Positions 38,601-47,800 of a stretch of 64,000 nt of DNA are shown here, in pieces; position 1 is the stretch's first letter; every line of letters starts with the position of its first letter. The position numbers and the translations under genes are program-made. The notes under the pieces are model-generated. The model was not told where the DNA came from. It did not search any database and saw nothing but the letters and a program-made list of their open reading frames with translations. The stretch lies in assembly GCF_019669925.1 (NCBI RefSeq), contig NZ_AP019779.1:1441001-1505000 (forward strand). The letters are read 5' to 3'. Source of the stretch: Methanobrevibacter arboriphilus. Lineage in GTDB: Archaea; Methanobacteriota; Methanobacteria; Methanobacteriales; Methanobacteriaceae.

Positions 38601-41600
38601 AATAATCTAACAATTGGGGAAACTGGAAAATACAGGTTAACTATTGTATTGCCTGCTGGACAAGTAACTAATATAACTATTAAGGATACCCTTCCAAATG
38701 GACTTAAACTTGTAGGAACTCCAATTATTAATAAAAATGGTATGCAATTACCTAATTATGATATTATATATGAGGGTAATTCATTTATAATAGTTTTCAA
38801 GGGTGTGGTTAACACTGAAAAAGGTGGAATTAACACATTCTATGTAGATTATGAGGCCATTGTACTTAATAATGCAACCTTAAATCCAGTGCACACAACT
38901 AATCGTGCTAGAACTAACATTGCTAATCTTACTTGGGCTGACCCATATAATCGAACACTGACTAGTAATGCTACAGTAAATATTATAGAACCAAAAATCA
39001 ATACTACTAAAAAATTCAGTTCTTATGAGATACAGGGTGGTAAGACAGTAACAATAACTATAACTATAAGGAACGATGGTATGTCAAAGGCTTATAATCT
39101 AACTGTTAAAGATTATCTTGCTAATGCAGAACATATATTCGATTTAAATAGTGTTGTAGAGGTAACTACTCCTACTGGTTTTACATTTAAGTATGATCCT
39201 GCTACTAAAGTTGTGACTTATACCGGTGGAGATCTTGATGTTGGTGAAAGTGCTACATTTTATTTTAATGTGACTGTTTTGTCTAATCCTTACTTAGGAC
39301 AAAATTATGTTAATTATGCAAATGTCACTTATTGGTCACTTCCAATTGGTGCAGAAATTGATCCTGAGATTAGGGAATATAATAGTTCTGGTAATGCCAC
39401 TATAGTAGTCAAAGATCCTAGTCTAAATAAAACCTTTGTAAATTCAACTATATATGGTCCATCTACTAATGTTACTATTGGTGATAAATTAACTTATCGT
39501 ATTATGGTGAAATCGCCTAAAGGTAATGCTACAAACATTATTTTAGTTGATCGTTTACCTGAAGGATATAGATTCCTCGGTTATACTTTACATAAAGAAA
39601 ATTGGGCTGGTAATCTTGGTAATTTAATTTTTACTCAAAATGGTAGAGATTTAATTTTCAAATTTGAAGGATTAACTACTAGTGATTCTGATGATAATTA
39701 TTGTTACATTGATTTAGAAGTTTTGGTATTAAATGATCCATCAAATCGTGCAGGTCTAGTTAAAACTAATTTTGTTAATTTAACATGGGATGAAAACCAA
39801 AAAGGACCTTTCAATTCTTCTGTTAATACTACTATCGTTGAACCAAATCTAGAAATTAAAAAAAGTGCTAATAAAACTAAGGATATTAAGGGTAGAGATA
39901 AATTATCAATTACTATTACTATTATTAATAATGGTAATTCTAATGCATATAGAATAAATATCTCTGATATTTTAGATCCTAAATTCTTCAATTCAAGCAC
40001 AGCTGAATTGCCTGTAATTGATGGATTCAATATTTACAGAGAGGGTAATGCTATTTATATAGTAGCTAATGAAGGTACTTTTATTGCAAGTGGTGATAAT
40101 AAGACATTTACTTTTAATGTTACTGTGATTCAAGATGTGTATATTAACTCTACTTTCAAAAACATTGCGAATGTAACCTATTCATCTATGCCTAATAATA
40201 CATTTAATGAAACAAGAAACTATACTAACAAGTCTAATGAAGTTTCATTTAACACAATAAATCCTAGTATAAAGAAGAATGTGAATAATAAGAATTCTCC
40301 TATTGGTGGTAGGTTAACTTATACTGTTGTTATAACTTTACCTGAAGGATATACTAGCAGTTTAAAATTTAAAGATATACTTCCAAGTGGATTAAAATAT
40401 ATAGGCGGTAGTTTAGTAATCACTCCTTCTGGATCTGTAATCTATGCAAATCCAACAATCACTACTAGTGATAATAGTATTAGTGTTGATTTTGGTGCTG
40501 TGAATATTACTAGTGATGGTACTATAACTTTAGCTTACACTGTTTTAGTACAGAATATGACAGGTAATAAGAATGGTACTGTTCTTGTGAATAATGCTAC
40601 TATTTTCTTTGTGAATTCATCTGAAGATGAGTCTAATTTATCTGCTGTTGATAATGTAACTGTTGTTGAACCTAAACTTAATATTAGTAAAAGTTCTAAT
40701 AAGAATACTTATCATCCTGGAGAAAATGTTGTTTTCACAATACTTATAAGTCATTCAACAGGTAGTGGTTCTTCTGCTTACTACTTAATTGTAAGAGATG
40801 TAATACCTGTTGGTTTAGAATATGTCTTAAATTCTGCAGTACTTCCACCTGGCTGGAGTGTAACTTATGATCCTATCATTAGAACACTAATATTTTCTAC
40901 TAGTACAGATTATGAGCTTCCAATTGGTGAAACTGTTACTCTTAAATTTAATTGTACTGTAATTAATTCTTCTAGTGTTTTAGGCTTGAATCTCACTAAT
41001 ATTGTTTATTTAAATTATTCTTCAAGCAATAATACAGATGATTCCAGAATATACGGTCCAGTTGAAGCTAACAAAACAATTAATGTTACTATTACTAAAT
41101 TGGATATTACGAAGAAGGGTGATACTAAAGTTGTTGCTGGTGGTCAAATACGTTATAATATTACTATCAAGAATATTGGTGACTATGATGCAATTAATGT
41201 TATATTAAAAGATATTTTACCAAATTATGTGAAAGGAGACTTTTATTCTACTGATAATTGGGCTACTTACTATACTTGGAAAGATTTGATTGATATTGGA
41301 ATTTTAAAGCCTGGTGAATCTATTACTGTTTGGATTAATGCTACTGTGAATGCTTCTACTCCTAATGGCACTATTTTAAATAATACTGCATTTGTTAACG
41401 CTTCAAATGATCCAGAAACTCATAATGATTCTGCTATCACTAATGTGACTACAAGTGCTAATTTAACTATTAATAAAACGGGTGATAGTAAAGTTGTTGC
41501 TGGTAGTAAAATTAAATATGTGATTGTTATCAGGAATAATGGTCCGAGTGATGCGCTTAATGTTACATTAAGAGATTTATTGCCACAATATGTGAAAGGA

Positions 41601-42683
41601 GACTTTTATTCTACTGATAATTGGGCTACTTACTATACTTGGAAAGATTTGATTGATCTTGGAATTTTAAAGCCTGGTGAATCTATTACTGTTTGGATTA
41701 ATGCTACTGTGAATGCTTCTACTCCTAATGGCACTATTTTAAATAACACGGCTATAGTCACATCACCTACTGATCCAAATCCTAAAAATGATTCTGCTAT
41801 CACTAATGTGACTAGTAAAGCTAATTTGACTATTACTAAGGTGGTTAATGTTGAAAAAATCGTTCGTGGTCAGACTATTCAGTATATGATTGTGATTACT
41901 AATCATGGTCCGAGTGATGCTTTGAATGTGTCTTTGTATGACTATTTCGATGATAGTCTCTTGTTGAATACTTATTATTCAACTGATGGTAGTACCTGGA
42001 AAAAATTTAATGGTGCGTTGATTTTACCTAATCTTATAGCTTCTCTTGCTTCAGGAAGTAATGTTACTGTGTGGGTTAATGGTACTGTTGCTAATAATGC
42101 AACTCGTGGTATTAAGAATACTGCAATAACTAATGCAGTTAATGATCCTGAGGGTAATAAGTCTAAGGTTGTTGAAACTCCAATACAGAAATCTCATATT
42201 AGTATTAAGAAGACTGTTAATAATCCTAAGCCTTATCTTGGTGAAAAAGTTTATTTCACTTTAACTGTTAAGAATTGGGGTCCTGACACAGCTATTAGCG
42301 TATATGCGATTGATAAGCTCCCTGAAGGTCTACGATATGTTTCACATAAGACTAATTATGGTTCTTATGATCCTCTGACTGGTTTGTGGTTGATTGGTGA
42401 TATTCCGAAAGATGGTGTTGCTCAACTAACTCTTATTGTTGTAGTTGAGAAATTAGGCACTATTGTGAATCTTGCTGAGGTTTTCACTAACTCTTATGAT
42501 GGTCATCCTGAGAAACATAATGCTTCTGCTAGTGTAGATGTAGTACCAAAACCAGATCCTACTCCTACTCCAAGTCCTGTGCCTGGTGTTGTAGGTATGA
42601 AGAATACTGGTATGCCTATTCCAATAGCTGTTTTAGCAATATTGTTAGCTTTCGTAGGAGTTTTAAGGGTTAAAAAGAGATAA
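35607..42683 (+). CDS. Giant DUF11-repeat adhesin-like surface protein with C-terminal membrane anchor
   Basis: This 2358-residue exported protein has a signal peptide (about 1-29, ending VCASD) and a Ser/Asn/Val-rich stretch. A carboxypeptidase-regulatory-like beta-sandwich follows (about 95-165, SGKVIRCDSGLAFKGVTIKV). Then come many DUF11-type repeats of about 120-180 residues, recognised by recurring phrases such as YTVVITLPEGY, LKDILPNYV and GESITVWINATV. The chain ends with a Pro/Thr-rich spacer (PDPTPTPSPVPG), the motif MKNTGMPIPI, a hydrophobic helix and RVKKR. Two late repeats (about 1874-1926 and 1995-2047) are almost identical in DNA. Family knowledge links such proteins to attachment to host or partner cells. 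The ligand is unknown. GGGGGGAG gives a strong ribosome binding site. It is the first gene of the surface-protein block. Confidence 0.88.
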   Translation: MKFRLHNVITFLVLILTVVLSIGFVCASDVQNDRGNSADGSVSAVENSGTDSVVTPSKSIVNNASISTDSKGVNNTNNDKSVVSKSNSVRNVSISGKVIRCDSGLAFKGVTIKVFDLKGNLLKKTQTDKNGLYNIVFDSKDSVFKVTASYPGHITMSKNVRLYDGKGVCDFQLGPEPKITINPNNLNQFVNEDFKFEINFDNTGNETGFGPIVYLRLPPEVEFKGATFLGQPVNAIRVGVFPSNGTLIDPLTKKPVTGTPGETFYVLEYPLGSFTKGQPIAKMEIIATLRANATLGKPLNITATPVFRFGANETGSPTIVGNNSTLRVIPTVIKITKVVDTPENEITTGKSNPHRYRLIIDIANGQIISNITLKDILPGNIQFLRIIDNATGREIRLPNTNTPGGLLEIFFDSITGTLSSEDRVVIYEFYAPKLDNESKHVLNPNTGLSENATNNVNVSGKYKDLNVSAKDNHTVMLKSIATQKYVKDITGGNKTKPKNILEYLINFQISDYFSFDNIVIYDTLGDGQTFLNDPLPNLIIQLPNGTVINIPISLTDFTRNYDSTTGITYLKFNISAILIKYGYGGVLTGCHYYNETASINPLRGNLTFRSQINTNFTIPNKNIVSNDIINNNVIISGNLTNQSAGVSDYSGSEITIVAPKSNKFIVRINGKEVSGSNFTIRPGDNITFSLEVNIPTTNLHNFVITDYLPIPLFRALQFATGQSPNNSSAIPVSGQWRLGDKDTLFVKTGKLPYLTVDTAQNRLIFNYGDIDLESQEETVAHILFTVTATGDRMADGLHLANLLNIMYDNTTDSTFSEDSIVHFVTGMPNLSIQKNATPKNNLEAGDTVTYNIIIKNKGNSTAYNIVVRDNFLIINGQYFSTSSIKDLRAYRGEVEITDLNLWDLFTDDGLSLGNYALGVDPSNNTILITYKIVLPNNVTPLQVFNNTVQITNFTSLPNITSPNFVDDPRNYEDNESIQVKNINFTKNYTGSKNGPSKGNNLTIGETGKYRLTIVLPAGQVTNITIKDTLPNGLKLVGTPIINKNGMQLPNYDIIYEGNSFIIVFKGVVNTEKGGINTFYVDYEAIVLNNATLNPVHTTNRARTNIANLTWADPYNRTLTSNATVNIIEPKINTTKKFSSYEIQGGKTVTITITIRNDGMSKAYNLTVKDYLANAEHIFDLNSVVEVTTPTGFTFKYDPATKVVTYTGGDLDVGESATFYFNVTVLSNPYLGQNYVNYANVTYWSLPIGAEIDPEIREYNSSGNATIVVKDPSLNKTFVNSTIYGPSTNVTIGDKLTYRIMVKSPKGNATNIILVDRLPEGYRFLGYTLHKENWAGNLGNLIFTQNGRDLIFKFEGLTTSDSDDNYCYIDLEVLVLNDPSNRAGLVKTNFVNLTWDENQKGPFNSSVNTTIVEPNLEIKKSANKTKDIKGRDKLSITITIINNGNSNAYRINISDILDPKFFNSSTAELPVIDGFNIYREGNAIYIVANEGTFIASGDNKTFTFNVTVIQDVYINSTFKNIANVTYSSMPNNTFNETRNYTNKSNEVSFNTINPSIKKNVNNKNSPIGGRLTYTVVITLPEGYTSSLKFKDILPSGLKYIGGSLVITPSGSVIYANPTITTSDNSISVDFGAVNITSDGTITLAYTVLVQNMTGNKNGTVLVNNATIFFVNSSEDESNLSAVDNVTVVEPKLNISKSSNKNTYHPGENVVFTILISHSTGSGSSAYYLIVRDVIPVGLEYVLNSAVLPPGWSVTYDPIIRTLIFSTSTDYELPIGETVTLKFNCTVINSSSVLGLNLTNIVYLNYSSSNNTDDSRIYGPVEANKTINVTITKLDITKKGDTKVVAGGQIRYNITIKNIGDYDAINVILKDILPNYVKGDFYSTDNWATYYTWKDLIDIGILKPGESITVWINATVNASTPNGTILNNTAFVNASNDPETHNDSAITNVTTSANLTINKTGDSKVVAGSKIKYVIVIRNNGPSDALNVTLRDLLPQYVKGDFYSTDNWATYYTWKDLIDLGILKPGESITVWINATVNASTPNGTILNNTAIVTSPTDPNPKNDSAITNVTSKANLTITKVVNVEKIVRGQTIQYMIVITNHGPSDALNVSLYDYFDDSLLLNTYYSTDGSTWKKFNGALILPNLIASLASGSNVTVWVNGTVANNATRGIKNTAITNAVNDPEGNKSKVVETPIQKSHISIKKTVNNPKPYLGEKVYFTLTVKNWGPDTAISVYAIDKLPEGLRYVSHKTNYGSYDPLTGLWLIGDIPKDGVAQLTLIVVVEKLGTIVNLAEVFTNSYDGHPEKHNASASVDVVPKPDPTPTPSPVPGVVGMKNTGMPIPIAVLAILLAFVGVLRVKKR
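41226..41746 (+). repeat. 158-bp nearly identical in-frame DNA repeat inside the DUF11 adhesin
   Basis: Positions 41226-41383 and 41589-41746 match at all but one base (GATATT versus GATCTT). They are offset by 363 bases, exactly 121 codons. The surrounding repeats are much more diverged, so this is a recent duplication or conversion event. Confidence 0.9.
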
Positions 42684-43147
42684 TTTTTATATTTATTAAT
42701 TATTTCTTTTTAAAATTTTTTTAAATTTTAATTTTTAAAGTTTTATTTTTAAATTTTTTAAAATTATTCTTAATTTTTTATACTTATGTTTTTTAACACT
42801 TAGATTTTTCAATGGTTATTTTTCTAGCTATTTTTAGTATTTATAGGATACTTATGGACTATAATAAATGATAAATCATAATTTTTTTTCTTTTTATCAA
42901 ATTTAACTATTTTTATAAGTTTTTTTATAAATTGTATATGTATGTCCTTATTTTGTTTAGTGAATTTCTATTAATTTATTTTCTTATTTTTTTATAATAT
43001 CAAATGAACTTTATATTTAATCATTTTAAATGGAAACATTTATATAGATTATTTATTATAATTAATTTAGTACATTAATATAATTTTTCAGGTTTATAGT
43101 TTACTAAATATCATTAATTTTTAATATTGAATAAAAAGGGTTTATGT
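42684..43147. other. 464-base intergenic region between two adhesin genes
   Basis: The left part is T-rich with repeated TTTTAAATTTTT strings, consistent with termination. TTTATATA at 43039-43046 is a good TATA box about 100 bases before ATG 43148. No gene or RNA structure is recognised. Confidence 0.55.
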
Positions 43148-44650
43148 ATGTATAAAAATTCAGCGAGTCATTTTAAAATTTTAATATTTTCATTTACATT
43201 GTTTTTAGCTGTTATTTCTTTAGCCTGTGAAGAAACAAATGCTTCTGAAGTAGAAAATGCTCTAGATAATGATTTTTATACTAATAGTTCTAGTGATTTT
43301 GAGGTTAATTCTACTAATTATAATACTGTTAATTTTAATAATTCTACTACTTCTACTATTTCTAACATTTCTAACATTTCTAATAGTTCTAATACTTCCA
43401 ATACTTCTTCTTCTGATTATAATAGTTTTAATTCTGCTAATGTTGATTATAATGAAAATAACGATTCTGGAAAATTATCTGTTCCTAATGTCTATGGTAG
43501 TTATGATGAAGGTGTTGTTTTAAGTGCTACTTTAACTGATCAAAATAATAACCCTCTTAGTAATAGAAAAATAATTTTTTATGTTGATGATGTGAAGGTG
43601 GGTGAAGCAAATACAAATGAACAAGGAATAGCTAATTTTAATTATAAACCACCAGCTTATGATAATTTTGTTATAAGAGCTAGTTATTCTGGAACTGATT
43701 ATCCTACTGAAGATGTTGAAGCAGGAATGGCTATTCAAGGAGCTAAATCTTATTTAAAAGTATATCCTGCTTCTGGAATGTTTGGAAAAAATATTACATT
43801 AACTGCTTTATTCACTGATAAGAATAATGTTGGTATTTCTAAAAAAGTCATTTATTTTGAGATTAATGGTATTAGAATTGGCCAAGCCACTACAAATAGC
43901 CAAGGTTTAGCTAAACTTATTTATAGGCTTGATCAAGTGGGTAATTTACTTGTAACTTCTAAATATGGTGGTAATGATTATAAAGCTGATGATGCAACAG
44001 GAAAATTATCTGTATCAAAACTTAAAACTCAAATTTCTATCAATAAATTCAAAGGGTATTATAATCAAAAAAGTGCAATAATAGTTACTTTAAATAAGGG
44101 TATAACATCTTTAGTTGGCAAAAAAGTTAAGTTTTATGTAAATAATAAGTTAGTTGGCAATGGAACAATTAATTATCAAACTATGGCAGGCTTAATTTAT
44201 AAAGTTAAATCTATAGGTAAATTTACTATCAAAGCTGTATTTAATGGTGATGAAAACCATACTAGTGTTACTAAATCAAAAACATTTAGCATACCTTCTT
44301 CTACTTTATTTGTAATTAATAATAGATTGGTTAAAAACAAAAGAGTATATATTCAAACCACTTTGATAAATGTTGGTCCTAAAAAATCTTCATTTAAAAT
44401 ATCTTACAAGATTCCTAAAAAGTTTAAATACTTCAAACCAAAGGTTTCTACTGGTAAAGTTATCTATAATGCAAAAAAAAGAACTCTTACATGGACTTTG
44501 AAAAAATTAAAAGTTCATAAATCAAAATCTGCAAGATTATATTGGATACTAACATCTAAAAAGGGTAAATTTAACTTAAAACCTAAAGTAATCAAAGCTT
44601 CTAGAACTCGACTTGAATATAATAATAAATTGTCATTTGTAGTAAGATAA
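43148..44650 (+). CDS. Adhesin-like secreted protein with Ig-like repeats
   Basis: This exported protein has about 500 residues. A signal peptide (hydrophobic FKILIFSFTLFLAVISLAC) is followed by a Ser/Asn/Thr low-complexity linker. Three bacterial Ig-like domains then share the pattern G..VTLTA...D.NN..IS.K.I.F.(V/I)N....G.A.TN..G.A...Y. The basic C-terminal domain (about 395-500, VKNKRVYIQTTLINVGPKKS then KFKYFKPKVSTGKVIYN) closely resembles the C-terminus of the 1722-residue adhesin at the end of the window. It has no C-terminal membrane helix, so it is either released or held by the basic domain. In-frame TTG 43127 would extend it by seven residues, but AAGGG positions ATG 43148. Ligand and role are unknown. 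Confidence 0.8.
   Translation: MYKNSASHFKILIFSFTLFLAVISLACEETNASEVENALDNDFYTNSSSDFEVNSTNYNTVNFNNSTTSTISNISNISNSSNTSNTSSSDYNSFNSANVDYNENNDSGKLSVPNVYGSYDEGVVLSATLTDQNNNPLSNRKIIFYVDDVKVGEANTNEQGIANFNYKPPAYDNFVIRASYSGTDYPTEDVEAGMAIQGAKSYLKVYPASGMFGKNITLTALFTDKNNVGISKKVIYFEINGIRIGQATTNSQGLAKLIYRLDQVGNLLVTSKYGGNDYKADDATGKLSVSKLKTQISINKFKGYYNQKSAIIVTLNKGITSLVGKKVKFYVNNKLVGNGTINYQTMAGLIYKVKSIGKFTIKAVFNGDENHTSVTKSKTFSIPSSTLFVINNRLVKNKRVYIQTTLINVGPKKSSFKISYKIPKKFKYFKPKVSTGKVIYNAKKRTLTWTLKKLKVHKSKSARLYWILTSKKGKFNLKPKVIKASRTRLEYNNKLSFVVR
43355..43405 (+). repeat. Nine-base tandem repeats encoding the Ser/Asn linker
   Basis: TCTAACATT and relatives (TCTAATAGT, TCTAATACT, TCCAATACT) repeat in frame and encode S-N-I or S-N-S/T tripeptides in the linker after the signal peptide. 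Confidence 0.75.
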
Positions 44651-44852
44651 ATAGTAGTTATAATGGTTATAATATATATAATAGCTATAAATAGCTTTAT
44701 ATGATAACTATAAATAATTGTACATAATAATTTTGTGAATAAATAGTATAAATGAATAATTACACAGTATTTGGATGAATCAAGAATATATTATTTTAAA
44801 TAATTGAATAAAACCTTAAAAAATTTATAAAAAATACTAGGGGGAAAAATTC

Positions 44853-47800
44853 ATGGGAATTAATTTTAAAAAAATATCTGTTATATTAGTTATATTATTT
44901 TTTGTTAGTATATGCTTCATGAATTTTTCTTTTGCAGAAAATACTGATTCATCTAATTCTAATGATATTAGTGATACTAATATTGTTAGTAATAAGAATG
45001 TTAACACTATTGAAACTGCTAATTCAAATGTAAAATCTAATTCTGTTCAAACTGTAACTCCAAAATCTAGACTTACTGTTATTGTAAAAGAAGCATATAA
45101 TAAAACCTCAAAAAAACTTAGCGAGGATGGTTTTGCTGTAAAAGGGGCTTATGTGAGGATAACTGACTTATCTAAAAATCTTGTTTCGTCTGGGTATACT
45201 GATCAATATGGTAAAGTTAATTTTGATTTAAATCCTGGAACCTATTTAATAAATATTTCTTATCTTAATTCAACTTATTTGTCTTATTCAGGTACTAAGA
45301 CATTAAGTTATTATTCTGATAATTTTACTCATTTGTTTGTTCCAGATATTATTTTTGTAACTCCTTATAGTGGTAATAAAATTAAAATTGATAAATTAAT
45401 GAATGTAAGTGATAGAGTTTATTATTTAGATTCTCAAGCATCTAAAACTGATTTATTGAAAATGCAATGGATACTTGATTATGCCAATTTTATTTATATT
45501 GATATGTATATGACAGGGTCATATGAATTTAGCTATGAATGGTTTATTGATACTCCTGCAAATAAAAAAGGTAATATTGCTTATTGTTTTGGTGATTACA
45601 GTGATGTTGATTCATATGGCCTAAATTTTATTGGAGGTAATGTTAGTAGTATTGAAAATACATTTGTAGGAACTTATTATCAAGCTGAAGAACTTCCTCT
45701 TAGTGAAGTTTTAATTAAGAATATGGAAAATTTATTTGATTACATTTTATTTTTAATGAATGAATCTAACATTGACCCTACAGAAGATACAAACAGAACT
45801 CCTCTGATAGATTCTATTTGGGGAATATATCATCCAAATCTGGAAGAACAAGTAATAGATTTTAGACCTAATCCAGAAGATGTAGCTAATTGGATTAGAT
45901 CAAACCCTGGTTTTGATGGTGATGGACAAGGTAGTTTAAATTGGATGGTGGAAAATTATATTGAATGGCTTAACACTACAAGTATTTCAGATCTTTTTGA
46001 AAGATTTGAAAACCTGTATAATGAATATAAAAAAGCTAATAATATCACTGAATCTGGTTATGTGATTATAGCTAGCTATGGTTATGGGGGCTCATTAGTA
46101 GATGCTTTAATTAAAGGATATGAATCAAAGAAAAGACCATCATTCAATGTATTTCAAAGAGTAACATCTCCATCAATGGCTTCAATTCTTTTAAATGTAA
46201 GTTCAAAATTCAATATAGTTGCTGTAAACTCATTATATAGTTGGTCTATGGATTATAATAATATGGGTGATGGTGGAGCTATTGATGAATTTACAAAGAT
46301 TAATGTTGAAATCTTAAAAGCATTACATGATATAAGTGAATACAGTTATAATAGTCAATATGGTCCACAATCAGAATGGACATATGGTGTTACTATTCCA
46401 AGTATGGAAGGAGTATATGGGGCTATTGCCGTTTCATATGTTGATAAGGAAGGAAATTCTCATGTTATAAAAGATGGTGTTAAAAAATTAGTAGAAACCA
46501 CATTAGGCTGGGCTAACTTAAAAGAAAAAGATAATTTTGATAAAAAAATAGCTGTTATTTTATATAATTATCCTCCTGGAAAAGCAGAAATTGGAGCTTC
46601 TTATTTAGATGTTTTCCAAAGTGTTCATGATTTATTAATCCAATTATCTAGAGCAGGATATAATATTGGAATGTCTGAAGAAGAAATTCCTAATTCTACA
46701 ACACTTTATACTCTCCTTTCAATGTTTGGTAATAAAGGGTCATGGGCACAAGGGCTTTTAGATAGTTATGTTGAAGGTAAGTGGGATAAACTTGTAAAAG
46801 ATCCAAATGATCTTGCAATAATAGAATCATATCTTAAATATTTTGATCTTAATAAGAATAATCAATTAGTTGATTTACTTCAATATATAAAATTTTATAA
46901 AAGTTTAAACAAAACACTCCAAGATCAATTGATTAAAAAATGGGGTTCTGGTATTGGAAATATAATGGTTTATAATGATTCTTATATTGTAATTCCTGGT
47001 ATGATGTGTGGAAATATTTTTATAACTTTTCAACCAAGTAGAGGATGGGAAGAAGTTGAAAATTATCATGATTTGACTCTTCCTCCTCATCAACAATACA
47101 TAACTTTTTATTGTTGGCTTAAAGAAGTTTTTAAAGCAGATGCTATGATTCATATGGGAACTCATGGTACCTTAGAATTCTTGCCTGGAAGATCTATAGG
47201 ATTACAAGGTGATGATTGGACTTTTGAATTATCTGGTATTCCTAATATTTATCCTTATATTGTTTCTAATCCTGGGGAAGCTTTAGTAGCTAAAGAAAGA
47301 TCAATGGCTCTTGTGATAAGTCATATGACTCCAGCAATGGTTGTTTCTGAACTATATGATGATTTAGTAAAATTAAATAGTTATATGGCTCTTTATAATG
47401 AGCACATGAATAAGGGAGAAATTTCTCTTGCTGAATCATACAAAAACCTTATATTAAATCTTTCAAAAGAACTTTATTTTGATGGTCCAACTAAAAATCA
47501 AAGTTTTGACAAATGGCTAGATGAACTTCATCACTATCTTGAAGATTTAGATAATGATATTATCACATTTGGTTTACATTCATTAGGTTATGTATTAACT
47601 GGTGATGAGATGGTTCAAGAGGTTATTACAATTGTATCATCTAAAACTCATATATATAATTATATTAAGAATATGCTTTATCCTGAATATAAGGATATAG
47701 ATTATAACGATATGAAATATGATCAAAAATATCATAATGTAACTAATAAAACTCAAGAATGGCTAATAAATTTTATAGAGCAACTTTTAATGGGAAATAT

